A stretch of DNA of 64,000 nt from Reticulascus tulasneorum (taxonomy: Eukaryota > Ascomycota > Sordariomycetes > Glomerellales > Reticulascaceae), in contig LSAX01000012.1 of assembly GCA_001557505.1 (NCBI GenBank), positions 186,001 through 250,000 of the forward strand. Reading direction: 5' to 3'. Position numbers and translations under genes: made by a program. This document shows positions 10,187 through 21,300 of the stretch, piece by piece. The first letter of the stretch is position 1. Every line of letters starts with the position of its first letter. A model generated the notes under the pieces. That model was not told where the DNA came from, did not search any database, and worked only from the letters and a program-made list of their open reading frames with translations.

Positions 10187-11875
10187 TTAGTTTGTGATCG
10201 TCCAGCCGTCCTCGATTAGTGGGTCGAACACATCAGCATAGCAAATGAAGTATTCAGCACGAAGCACATTCTTCCACTGCAGGTCGGCGTAATGCATCAT
10301 GCCGCAGATTTCTCCCTCCGCCATTACGTCCTCAACTTGATCAATTGTTTTCCGTGTACATCTCAAAAGAACACTTCCACAAACACTATCGCGGATATGT
10401 GGCTCCCGAGTCATGGCTTCGGCAGTCGTCGCGAAAGCGCCTTGTTCAAGGGCGAGATACCAGTTGTTGTGCTGAGGATTTCTGTCCATGTTAATTGGTT
10501 TGCCTTTCTCGTGGTGGAACTCGCCGCGAACTCCGACCCTCTTGACGAAGCGGGCTCCTAAACCTTTGAGTTTCTGCTTTCCGACTGCGAAGGAATCAAT
10601 GACATACTCGTCGTTAAGTCTCAAGTCTTGGCTGTGGATAAGTTTCTTAGCTGAGACGTCCAGTTCCATGAAATTATTTTCAAAGACCACATTGTTGTCT
10701 AGCTGAGTAAGAACAATATCAGTATTGCCCACCCGCTCTGTTATGAAGCCAACAGCTGTGCCAGGATTTCCCTGGAGTACGCGGAATGTCTCCTTCGCAT
10801 CGGACGTCGACTGACCGAAGAGTGTAGGTGCTTTATCGACAAGCGGCTCCCAGTTATGATAAGAGCAGATGAGACGTTGTTGCCCATCCTTTTCGATGAG
10901 AATACCAGCCGTGACTTGCCCCGAAACGAGTACGCCTTCACCATCGCCTTCCTGATGAAGGTAAGGCTGAGATTGGAGCAAAGTTCCTGGGTAGAATCGT
11001 CCGTCCAGTTGGACGTAATCAGTCTCATCTGCAACTTGCTTTGTCTTGATGCTCGCCTGAGGTGTAATGACACGTTTGCGTCTTTGGGTATTAGGTAATG
11101 GCCCGTTCCAGAATCGTAGCAGGAAGGGAGAGTGTTGGATCCTGCTTGGAAGCACGTTTAGGCGTTGGTAGTACTCCTCCTTACTGGTCATCTTAAGCTC
11201 AATAACAATAGTCTCGTAAAGAACGGTCAGGCCGGTACAATCTGGGAACAACTTGAAAGCCAAGTAATCGAGAACTTCCCGGGGAGGAATTTTTAAATGC
11301 TCCATCTTGCCAACAACCTCCTCGTCGATTGTAACGACGTCTGCTTGACCATCATCTCCGAAAAATGGCCGGAAAGGGCCATCGTGCTCGGATAGCCAGA
11401 TCACGATTGCACCAGCAATAGTAAAAGGTCGATTTCCTTCGGCTGGGGCGTCTCCTTCGCACGTAAGAACAAGGAATGGGAAGGAGTAGTCGATCGCTAC
11501 GAGATCAAATGTCTCAAACAAGTAGGCTCGCAGAGCTTTGTTTTGCTCATTTGTGAGGTAGCCATGATCTACCCATCCGTCAGGGCCTCTAAAAGAGAAA
11601 CCCTCAAAATCGAGGGCCGAGGTAGCAACGTCAATTACCGAGGTGCGACTCTGGGAGATCTCGTCGGCGACCGTCTTAGTCGGGGTGACGAAGTCCATGG
11701 AAACCTGGCGTCTGAGGGTGGAGACCGCTTTGGGAGTTTTGACAGGCGAAAGAGAAATTTTGGTTCGGCGCTTCCGAATAGGTGTAAGAGTGATCCCTTT
11801 GGTGAAGGGCTTGATAATATGGGGGCGCTTCGTTGGGCTTCCCTTCGTGGGTGTCGCTTCCTTAGGTGCGTCCAT
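10187..11875 (-). CDS. Protein with C-terminal trypsin-like fold motifs, about 562 aa
   Basis: The frame is open further upstream, but I choose the ATG at 11875 because its context (CCCACCATGGAC) is ideal and the protein then starts with a conserved-looking basic tail (MDAPKEATPTKGSPTKRP). Residues 1-90 are basic and proline/threonine-rich. The second half shows an order of motifs like a chymotrypsin-fold protease: RLICSYHNW (candidate His, about residue 341), NTDIVLTQL (candidate Asp, about 387) and DSVCGSVLL (candidate Ser, about 501), then GEICGMMHYADLQ, similar to the post-serine beta strands. Whether it is catalytically active is unclear. The same motif order appears at the C-terminus of the NLR-like gene at 18316-24057. 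No signal peptide is visible, so it is probably intracellular. Confidence 0.65.
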   Translation of the reverse strand: MDAPKEATPTKGSPTKRPHIIKPFTKGITLTPIRKRRTKISLSPVKTPKAVSTLRRQVSMDFVTPTKTVADEISQSRTSVIDVATSALDFEGFSFRGPDGWVDHGYLTNEQNKALRAYLFETFDLVAIDYSFPFLVLTCEGDAPAEGNRPFTIAGAIVIWLSEHDGPFRPFFGDDGQADVVTIDEEVVGKMEHLKIPPREVLDYLAFKLFPDCTGLTVLYETIVIELKMTSKEEYYQRLNVLPSRIQHSPFLLRFWNGPLPNTQRRKRVITPQASIKTKQVADETDYVQLDGRFYPGTLLQSQPYLHQEGDGEGVLVSGQVTAGILIEKDGQQRLICSYHNWEPLVDKAPTLFGQSTSDAKETFRVLQGNPGTAVGFITERVGNTDIVLTQLDNNVVFENNFMELDVSAKKLIHSQDLRLNDEYVIDSFAVGKQKLKGLGARFVKRVGVRGEFHHEKGKPINMDRNPQHNNWYLALEQGAFATTAEAMTREPHIRDSVCGSVLLRCTRKTIDQVEDVMAEGEICGMMHYADLQWKNVLRAEYFICYADVFDPLIEDGWTITN

Positions 11876-12144
11876 GGTGGGAGGTTGGGAGGTTGAGAGT
11901 GGGAGGAGAATTTGTCGAGAGAAAGGTAGTTCTAATTTACCTAAGTAAGGTGGTCGAGGAGGGCGAGTCGGAGATAGGGCAGGCGTAAATTGTGTTTGGA
12001 AGGACCAAGTAACCATCGAAGGATCTTGGTAAGGTACGATGTAGCATCAAACCCACAGGTCATAGAAACAAGAAACTGGCTAACACGTGACTGGTGAGAA
12101 GCCCACAATGACTCAGAAAATTGGCATATCTGACTTATGGCCGA

Positions 12145-12945
12145 AGAGACTATAGGAAAGATTCAGTTGGACGCCCTCATCGGAGAGCCTGTACGTGGAA
12201 CGGCGTCGAGCCGCTTCGACGTCGAATTCCACATGTTTGAGGAGGGGGGAAGGTTGGAGGGCCAGCATTTTCTTTGCCACAGATAGACCTATTCGAGAAG
12301 AGAGTCCATAGTATGTTCACCGTCTTCCAAGAGATTCTGCACCGAGCTCTCGACCTGTCTCAGACTCCGATTGCCTCTCTGCCGGCCACCGACGGAGTGG
12401 CGGACCTTCGCAGCATGGGCCTGCTTGACATCGAAAGACCCAACTACCCTCCAGATTCGAACGTGGTAGACGTCATCCGTGAGCAGGTGGTCGCCTATCC
12501 GGACACGACAGCCGTCGCCGACGCGCCATCGCCTCTGGCCTATCCCCAACTAGACCAAAAAAATCAGTCGAGGTCGCCGGCTGGCTCCGGCGACGCCACA
12601 TGGCCGCTGAGACACTGGTTGGGGTGCTCGCACCGCGGTCGTGCCAGACGGTCGTGGTCTTTTTGGGCATCATCAAGGCAAATCTAGCCTATCTTGCGCT
12701 CGACCTCAACGTGACCACTGCTCGCATTGAAGCAATCTTTGTCTGTCATTCGAGGCAGAGATGACTCCTACTCGGTGATGAGGTGTCTGCTCCATACATG
12801 CATTCAACTCGCCAAGGTGTGGTATGGATCGGCGACACTCTCGGCCGGTACAACCCAAATGACTGTATATGCGCCCGTGTAGGACATCAACGGGCTAGCT
12901 TCGCGTACGTCATCTTCACCTCCGGATCTAGCGTGTCTGTGTTTT
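12145..12945 (+). pseudogene. Decayed NRPS fragment (end of C domain through A3 core)
   Basis: A relic related to the NRPS at 36-64 kb but on the opposite strand. Pieces read in order: KIQLDALIGEPV and SRFDVEFHMFEE (end of a C domain), then after a frameshift VFQEILHRALD, LPATDGVADLRSMGLL, VVDVIREQVVAYPD (C-A linker), then after another shift [18 protein letters not shown] and [27 protein letters not shown], and near the end [13 protein letters not shown] (the A3 phosphate-loop core). Homology stops abruptly at about 12945. By eye it is closest to the third module in the window (which alone has NMAAETL). It has no intact reading frame and no function is expected. Confidence 0.85.
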
Positions 12946-15185
12946 GACCGTTGTGCAACCGGTTCATGTCTTGCCACGTTGTCGTGTCCGTCTGTAGCGC
13001 AGACGCCGTGATCTGTGAGTCGAGGGGTGAGGGGTAGCGAGCTGCGGTCTCGACCGCCAGTCGTGTTCGTCTGGTTGTCGATTGGAGGTGGTTTTAGCTG
13101 ATTTTCTGTTGGAATCCCGGATTCCTTAGCAAACTGCGTGGGATTCCGGAATGCCAACTCGGAATTGTCTGCCGGCATGTCGGTACGCTGATCATCGTGT
13201 TCCAGCTGCATCGCCATTTCCGCCTCCGGAGCAGACGATATTGTTGGACAGTTATGTAGTGGCGAGCTGGGTCGTGGACCAGTTGTGGTTCCAGTCTCTT
13301 AAGCAGGTTTTGTAGGTCATGTCACTACCACAGCCAATCATTTGGTCTTATTGACCGTTACCGCTACATCGCCTCATACCGAGCGATGTATTCGACTCCT
13401 CTTGAAGGAACGATAGCCCAGAAAGGGCGCATGGGATGTTGGTGAGTTCTCCTTGTGGCCTGGCAGGTAGACGCCATCGTGCAGACTATCACGTGGCGCT
13501 GGACAATTTTCCCATTCATTCTGGGGGGTGGTTCGATGGCTGTGGACTAGTGCCCTAATCTCGTCTTCGACAATGACAGGACCAGAATCTCGGCGACAAA
13601 AGGTTTGCGGAACGATGCCTGCTTTCCTTCCACTAGGACCTCGTGCATCGGAGTTCCGCCATGTGCTGGACATCTCTAGCAGTTGGGTGGGTTGGCCCTT
13701 TGTATGTCTCTACTTATGAAGCACTTCGCCGGTATCGATGCTAAAATCGATACGGAGGCGGGTTGCAAGACTGACTAGTTCCTGTGGCACTGCACTCAAT
13801 CAGGTGGGGCGGCGACGTGGATACGAGCGAGTACAGGAGTACAAGAGAATGAATTGAGCCTAATGCTAAGAAGAGTCCATTGGAAGAGGACTGCTTGGAC
13901 GGGTTTAAATGGACCCTTAATTATCGTCATTGCCATGACCTCCAGGGGCGTCGCTATGGTACGCTAATTATGTATCCCGGTCAGGGACACATGGGCAAGA
14001 TGGCACGGTTGTCTTGGCTGATAGCTACCCTGATAAGACCGATATTAGCTGCTGTTGGAAGAAAAGAAATGCAGCTCCGCATGCCGGAACCTGAAAAAAG
14101 GAAAAATCATCCATTTATGTCTCCACACAAATTCTAGCTCTCGTGAAGTCTTTAATAGGATCAAGGAGAGACGAGGTGAGGTGGGCGGGATCGCCCCCGC
14201 GCTTATGGCGCTCGGACGAATCTTGGCCACTATAGACAGTAATTAATCTGCACTTCTCACGTACATCTTACATCTTACCTGGTCGGCAGAGATTCATAAA
14301 CCCATAACTTAATCCGGCGATAGAACATCGACAAAATGGCTATACTTGTGGTGCAGTGTCAGGTAACATGGCATTTTCTCACGCAGACATTGTTCTACCG
14401 TTAATACGTGGCTACTGGTCTTGGAAAGGTTCCTACGAACCCCTCCGTGCCCTCCTAACCATATCTGCAGATTCGCCCCTTGCAGCGTTTGCCGCCGCGT
14501 TGCAGGATTAATTAAGGCGGTGTCACGGCCATCAATCATTCCATCGCATTTCTTGGTTCCATTCACTATCGTCATGAGCATCCCTACAGAATAAGTCTTA
14601 CAGCTGATAGGACCCTCTATCCTTGGCATGCAGCTAATTGCTACGGTTGTATTGGCGATTGACGATGTGCATATATTACTCGTGCACAGGAGGATTCGAA
14701 GCACAAGCATCGACTCCACTCAATGCCCGTCTGCGGCGAAAAAGTTTTTGAGCAGCTCGTGTTTTAACCAAGTTTATCTATGCCAGACCACTTATGATCG
14801 CGGTATATTACTTCAACTTTTCTGTACAATTTTTATCTGCAGTGCACCAGACCCTCCTGCAAATCAACGATCCAAACAGAGCTTCAAATTATCCTCGTTC
14901 CAGCCCACTGCAGCACATTGCTCCTGTTACTCTCCTTCGAATATATAGTCGTCTGAAAGAGATTCGTTAGAGCTGCACAATCGAAGATCACCAGATGTTT
15001 GGCTTTCGCCGCTGCTACTTCACCTACAGAAAACGTGAAGACGCATCTTCTCAGGGCGCTTGAGCCTGTCCTTCGAAATCGACTCTTAACATATCAAGTG
15101 CGAAGACCAAACAGCTGTTACTCACAAGTCTCCAGCTGGTGTTCTCGGAGAAACTCCAAGCTTCGTCCGAGTCCATCGTTGCCTC
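12946..15185. other. Intergenic, no gene recognised
   Basis: About 2.2 kb beginning at the broken end of the NRPS relic. Short frames exist on both strands (for example 13374-13673 and 14309-14719, minus), but none shows a domain. The last few hundred bases presumably carry the promoter of the bZIP gene. Confidence 0.45.
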
Positions 15186-16477
15186 ATGTCCTCTGCCGAG
15201 AAAATCATCTTCCCCGACCACAAAGGCAGTCTGCCTGCAGAAATTCGCAGCCCGACAGATAACGTCACTCATTATTCACATGGCAAGGATAAGAAGAGGG
15301 TCCAAAATCGCCTCGCCCAGCGATCCTATCGTTCGTGACGAACCTGATCGTGCGAAATATAACTCAAAGACTGACATCATCTTTGACAGGTCGGCGCATG
15401 AAGGCGAAGCTCGAGGAACTTCGGGACAAAGTGAAGGTGCACGAGCAACAAGTCGAGGGATCTGCTAGCGTCCCGTCAAGCAACTCCACTTCGTCATTGA
15501 ACACAACATCCACCATACCGGACTCGATGTGGCCAGCAACAATGATGCGGTACGATTCTGCAATCAGCGTTGATTTCCTTATGAGTAGGTGAACCAAATT
15601 CACTCTTTGCAACTGAATTTGCGGCAAACCACAGAATGCTAAGTTCGTCAGCGCCGTTGGGTGATTGTGATATCGATGACGGCTATCCTCCGTATGGGGC
15701 CAACGTCATGGGCCAAGCAGAATTCCCTAAATCTGATGATTTGGCAACAGGATTTGAAGTGGAGGGCGCATTCTGCTCGCCACAAAGTCTCCATGATCTA
15801 AGCCCCAACAATGGCGCCCAGCAACACTTCACTGACTATGTCACCGATGAGGTACAAGATGTCAAGCGGAATGTAGACGCGACTGCTCCAGTTCAAGATC
15901 GTATTCGTCATGTTATAGAGCAGGCCGCAGCTGTAGGATTTGACACTCTAGACGCAGCCGCGGTAGCATACTACACAGAGATCATGGAAGACACTTCTCC
16001 GCTATGTCGTGATCAGAGAGTGAGCCGCAATCGACAGCTGCCTCGGCTTCTGAGCACTCTCCACAATGCCTCCAAGCACTGGAGCGAATGGGAGCGACGC
16101 GGTTTTCAAGAACAGATTACCCTAGGCGCAGAGGAAATTCTTGCCGAGGAGCTGCGCTCGTTCATTACACACCAACAAAAGGGCAAAAAAGAAATTGCAA
16201 ATAAAGATCTGTGTGGCGAGCAGCATGGATGCAGGAGAGGCCGAATAGAAAGGCAGAAAGTCCAAGACCACGTAAGTACTGATGCATTTCCGTGCTTCTA
16301 GTATCTTTAACTGGCGGTAGCTGGGACTAACCAGTCAGACAGCTTCCAAATCTTTGGGCTTTAACAACAGCTCTACTAGCAAGACAAAACGCACCTAAGC
16401 AAGAAACCAGCCCAGACAAAGTGCTTGCTGTCATTGAAACTTTGTGCTTTGACCGAAGGGGAAAACCCAGGGACTGA
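15186..16477 (+). CDS. bZIP transcription factor, four exons, 371 aa
   Basis: A nuclear DNA-binding regulator. The ATG at 15186 opens a 145-nt exon reading MSSAEKIIFPDHKGS. Intron 1 (15331-15389, branch CTGAC) sits inside the basic region and its removal rebuilds KKRVQNRLAQRSYRRRMK (residues 36-53), matching the fungal bZIP pattern NxxAQxx(F/Y)R, followed by a short leucine-type helix KLEELRDKV. Intron 2 is 15589-15634 and intron 3 is 16272-16342 (GTAAGT, branch GACTAAC). Exon 4 adds LPNLWALTTALLARQNAPKQ and a stop at 16475-16477. All four exons join in frame. The C-terminal half (IRHVIEQAAAVGFDTLDAAA, AYYTEIM) is the helical region usual in this fungal subfamily. The cyclosporin cluster is known to contain a bZIP regulator, so control of the NRPS here is a reasonable but unproven inference. 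Confidence 0.85.
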
Positions 16478-17438
16478 ATAGAATTTGTATAGTAGACATT
16501 TGACAGACCTACGCCAAGTGGCAGTCGGTGGTTTGTCGAGAACTACCAATGCATGGGGTTCGTGAGTGAAATCCCGGTACTTGAGACAATAGAATATTCT
16601 TAAGAGAGAGAATGGCAATTTGCACAAATAAAAGATGCATTCTTACTAGCGATTCTACTATGGCAGAGTGTGGGCGAAAGGTAGTTGTCTGTATGAATAC
16701 GATCTACTCTTTAATTCTAGAGCTTGGTATCCCATATTATTAGAAGTAGATCGGCAACCACGTGTTGTAGCTACAGAGCAGGGTCACAATAAAGCCCGTC
16801 CCAGGAAGCTTAAACCTGTGCCGCCTACTTACTCTGTAGGTCTTGAAATTCTGGGCATGATTAACGACGGAGACAAATGGAGGTGAAGTGATGCTGCGCC
16901 TCTCCGGGCAACAAAACCCAACCACCGACGGCCCTCACCTTGGCGGCATCTCCCCCTGTTGCCACTTTGACTATGTGTACGGACTAGTGGAATTTACACC
17001 AGTTGCACACCGACATTGCTTGCAGCTTTTCATTGTCTGTTCTCATGTACACCAACGTGCGATATCTCCAAATATTGCTCAGGATGAACCTCCTTTGTAA
17101 TACTTGCACCAGGCGGCTGTCGACCCGTTCCCTCCCTTTTTTCTTGGCCAGTGCCGTGTGCTGCTTTGGAACCTGCTGCAGATCTTTCGAAAAAGCCGCC
17201 GAGCATTGGCGCAGTCAGGAAAGAGCCGGCCGCATTATCCGTGCCCGTATTGTCCGTGCCGCAATTCTTTAATTTATCGCTTACATCGCGTGCAGGTCTA
17301 CTGAGGCTCAGCCTGCAGGGTTTGGGTAAGATATGTCCACGGTGTATATTCCCTCAAGTGCCAGTGCGGCATGGTCATTGAATGGCACGCAAGCCCGCCG
17401 AACGCGTGGCCCACGGTAAGACACAGCCCCTGCACCAA

Positions 17439-17459
17439 CCCCCCCCCCCCCCCCCCCCC
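17439..17459. repeat. Poly-C tract (21 C) followed by A-rich sequence
   Basis: An uninterrupted run of 21 C, then A5 and a second A-run at about 17481-17489. A homopolymer this long is prone to slippage and to assembly error, so the local length is unreliable. Confidence 0.9.
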
Positions 17460-17499
17460 AAAAAGCGACTGGGGAGCCCCAAAAAAAAACTATGTGTAT

Positions 17500-17540
17500 T
17501 AACGTCCATCCCTACGTGCCGAAAATCTCTGTGTGCCGAA
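17500..17540 (+). repeat. Dispersed repeat terminus, copy 1
   Basis: Starts TAACGTCCATCCCTACGTGC and continues with a GTGCCGAAAATC motif that is partly repeated 15-20 bases later. The same left edge occurs at 29158 (+) and 35241 (-) after unrelated sequence, which suggests the end of a mobile element. Homology to the other copies fades after about 40 bases here. Confidence 0.6.
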
Positions 17541-18315
17541 ATGACTTCATAGTTTGGAGGTCATAAATCTCCACCACGTCAATATATCAAGTTAGAATCA
17601 GCTGCTTATTTGTTATTTGGCTATCTCTCTAGAAGTGTTCGACCTGTCGCTAGACAATACTGCAATTTGGCTATGCTGTCCATCACCCAGCTCAGAGCAT
17701 CTAAAGCTGCGATAGCTACTACCCTTTGCTCAATTATGACTATCGACCTGTTCCCGAATTCGGAGCCTTGGTATGGAGCTCTGATTAGCTTTAAATATGG
17801 TTCTAGGGTTTGAAGACATAGAATATAAAGAAACCTGCTTGCCGGATTTGTCCGGACAAAATGTAAAAGGTATATACTTTGGATGCCAAGCATTGTAATA
17901 AGCGACGAAGCATTTATCGTAATTATTCTATTATGCGTTTATAAATCTCACGTGGAAGTGTGGCGTTCTGTTAGAACTTTCCACTGGCAGTCACGTGCCT
18001 GCAACAGGCCCTCCACGATATTCTGACACGAAATTGTTCTAGCATCGTGACAGCGCCTGGAAGCCTCCATCTTGACTTCTTCCGTCGACTAAGTTCTACA
18101 GCTCGGTGCAACGGAGCATCTTCATATATCCTGCGGTGATGGCAGCTGCACGCCGAAAGTGGCTTGTGGTATATTTGCCCACCGCGTGCGGCTGAAACTA
18201 CCCTCCAGGACGACAGCCTTGTCACTACCTGCCCGAATGCGCTCCAACATGGCGACGGAGCATTACAACAGCAGCACATAACGTCCGTACCATCATTTCC
18301 CTCGTCACTCCGACC

Positions 18316-21300
18316 ATGGACGGGCTAAGCTCGGCCGCCAGCGTCATCGCAGTCGTTGACGTGTCTACGAAGGTCGCCTCGCTTCTCTTCCAATACTCCA
18401 AAGAAGTCAAGAATGCAAAAGAAGATATCGCCCGGGTCCAACTGCAGGTAGAGAGTTTGAAAAATGCTTGCGAGAGCGTTCAGCAACATCTCCAAGGCCC
18501 TGATGGCGCGAAGCTAGAGGCTTCCCTGAGACTGATCGAGGCATTAGACCTTGGATACTCGCAACTGGAAAGACTAGAACAGAGACTACATCTAGATAGA
18601 AGGCGCAAGGCGAAGAGTCGTTTCGGCACCCGTACTCTGAAATGGCCATTCGACAGCAAGGAAATCGAAAAGACGATACGATATCTCAGCGCGTGTACGC
18701 AGTCGACCTCTCTTGCTTTGCAAACCGCCCAAACGTGCGCCACGCCTCCCTTTCTTATACCTCTGGCTAACTCGTACCGCCATAGGACCATCTTCCTCGC
18801 AGTCGATCAGAAGATATTGCTCGACAAACTCCCTACCGCCGAGGGCGCAGCTTTTGACTCCCAAGCCGAGGGCGCCGCCCCGACCTGCCACCGTGATACC
18901 CGAGTCGATCTCCTCCACCAGATACGCGAATGGGCCGACCAGCCCGGGGACCAGCCCCAAGCGCACACCATCTTCTGGCTCAACGGCATGGCCGGCACCG
19001 GAAAGTCTACCATCTCCCGCACCGTCGCCCGCCACTTCGCCGACCACCACCGCCTTGGCGCCAGCTTCTTCTTCAAGCGAGGCGACGGCGACCGCGGCAA
19101 GGTGACCAAGTTCTTCACGACCATCGCCGCCCAGCTTATTTCGACGGTGCCTACGGTTAGCGTGCATATTAAGAATGCCATCGAGTCCGACCCTGGTGTG
19201 GTTAGGAAAGCTATGCGGGAACAGTTCGAGAAGCTCGTCTTCGAACCTCTGTCAAAGATCATACCTGATACCTCGCAAGCATCGGGCCTGCTTATCGTTG
19301 TCGATGCTCTAGATGAGTGTGAGCGCGATGAAGACGTTAAGCTCGTCATCAACCTCTTATCTCGCGCCAAGAGCCTAACGGCTCTCGGTCTGAGAATCCT
19401 CGTCACGAGCCGGCCCGACCTCCCGATCCGGCTCGGCTTCAGCGCCATCCACGGCAAGTACCAGGACCTCGTTCTCCATGAGATACCCGAACCTGTGGTG
19501 GCGCACGACATTTCTGCCTTCTTACAGTTTGAGCTTGCTAGAGTTCGAGACGAGTATAATGCTTCTGTCACGAAAGAGCGCCAGTTAGCATCAGGCTGGC
19601 CTGGCCAATCCACCATACAGAATCTAGTCCAGATGGCAGTGCCGCTATTCATCTTCGCCGCCACCGTATGCCGCTTCCTTGCCGACCGAAAGTGTGGTAA
19701 CCCGGACAAGAAGTTGAGGAGGGTTTTAGAATATCGGACGAAAAGCCAAGAATCTAAGCTTGATAACACATATCTACCTGTGTTAGAGCAGTTGCTGATC
19801 GATCTTTCCGGCCGTGAGAAAGCGCAGGTTCTAGACCAGTTTCAAATCATCGTTGGTTCAATCGTCATCCTCGCCAGCCCTCTCTCGACATATTCTCTAG
19901 CACAGATGCTTAGTATATCTATAGACACTATTAACAATATACTAGACTGGCTTCATTCGGTTCTGAATGTTCCTTTGGCATCTAGATCACCCGTACGGCT
20001 GCTTCACCTATCGTTCCGAGACTTCCTGCTTGATCCGGAAAAACGCGAGACGAACCCGTTCTGGGTCGACGAGCAACAGACGCATAAGCTGCTAGCTGCC
20101 CACTGCCTTCGCGTAATGAGCGGATGCCTGCGGACTGATATTTGCGAACTGCAGGCGCCCGCAACACCACGGTCAACCATCAGTCCTGAAATTATCGAAG
20201 CAAACTTGCCACCTGAAGTTCAATATGCCTGTCTCTACTGGGTCTATCATGTAGAAGGGAGTAAAATTCAACCTTGTGATGGAGATCAAGTTTATAATTT
20301 TCTGTGCCAGCACTTTCTCCAGTGGCTAGAGGCATTAAGCCTCATAGGGAGAACATCAGAAAGCATCGGTATTATAAAGACGTTACAATCTCTCGTGCAG
20401 GTAAGTTTCCTTGGTTATTTGCGTATTATAGGGCTTACTCTAACTTATGTAGGTCAACACACAGCTATATAATTTTCTAGATGATGCTATGCGCTTAGTA
20501 CTTGCTAATACTCTGATCATCGACTCTGCACCTCTTCAGCTATACTCGTCTGTACTTACGTTTGCGCCGCAGAACAGTATAGCTCGGGGAAAATTTAAAA
20601 AGATGATTCCTCGTTGGATTTCCCTACGGCCAGAAGCCGAAACGAGCTGGAGTCAATGTCTACAGACCCTTGAAGGCCATAGTAGCCTGGTCAGCTCGGT
20701 CGCCTTCTCACCCGACTCGGCGCTTATCGCGTCGGCTTCTTACGACAAGACGGTACGGCTCTGGCGCAGCGATACAGGCGAGTGCGTACAGGAACTCAAG
20801 GGCCATAGCAGCTCCGTCACGTCGGTCGCCTTCTCGCACGACTCAGCGCTTGTCGCATCGGCTTCTCGGGATAACACGGTACGGCTCTGGCGCAGCGATA
20901 CGGGCGACTGCGTACAGGTACTCGAGGGCCATAGCGACTCCGTCACGTCGGTCGCCTTCTCGTACGACTCGGCGCTTGTCGCATCGGCTTCTTACGACAA
21001 GACGGTCCGGCTCTGGCGTAGCGATACGGGCGACTGCGTACAGGAACTCCAGGGCCATAGCGGCTCAGTCACGTCGGTCGCCTTCTCGTACAACTCGGCG
21101 CTTATCGCATCGGCTTCTTACGACAAGACGGTGCGGCTCTGGCGCAGCGATACAGGCGAGTGCGTACAGGAACTCAAGGGCCATAGCAACTACGTCACGT
21201 CGGTAGCCTTCTCGCACGACACGGCGCTCGTCGCATCGGCTTCGGACGACAACACGGTGCGGCTCTGGCGCAGCGATACGGGCGACTGCGTACAGGTACT

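Larger units (their letters stand above)
16478..18315. other. Intergenic with low-complexity tract and repeat terminus
   Basis: About 1.8 kb upstream of the first NLR-like gene. It holds a pure C-run (17439-17459) and one copy of a dispersed repeat end (from 17500). No coding frame is recognised. Confidence 0.5.

Noticed and set aside
7976..10219. Several 70-180 codon frames between 7976 and 10219
   Set aside because: No domain, no consistent frame, and composition suggesting decayed repeat DNA.
11876..12016. Upstream start at 12016 for the trypsin-like protein
   Set aside because: The 47 extra residues are low-complexity 5' leader, and the ATG at 11875 has a much better context.
18807..19769. 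320-codon minus-strand ORF opposite the NACHT region
   Set aside because: It lies opposite conserved Walker motifs and has no domain of its own; an antisense shadow of GC-rich coding DNA.
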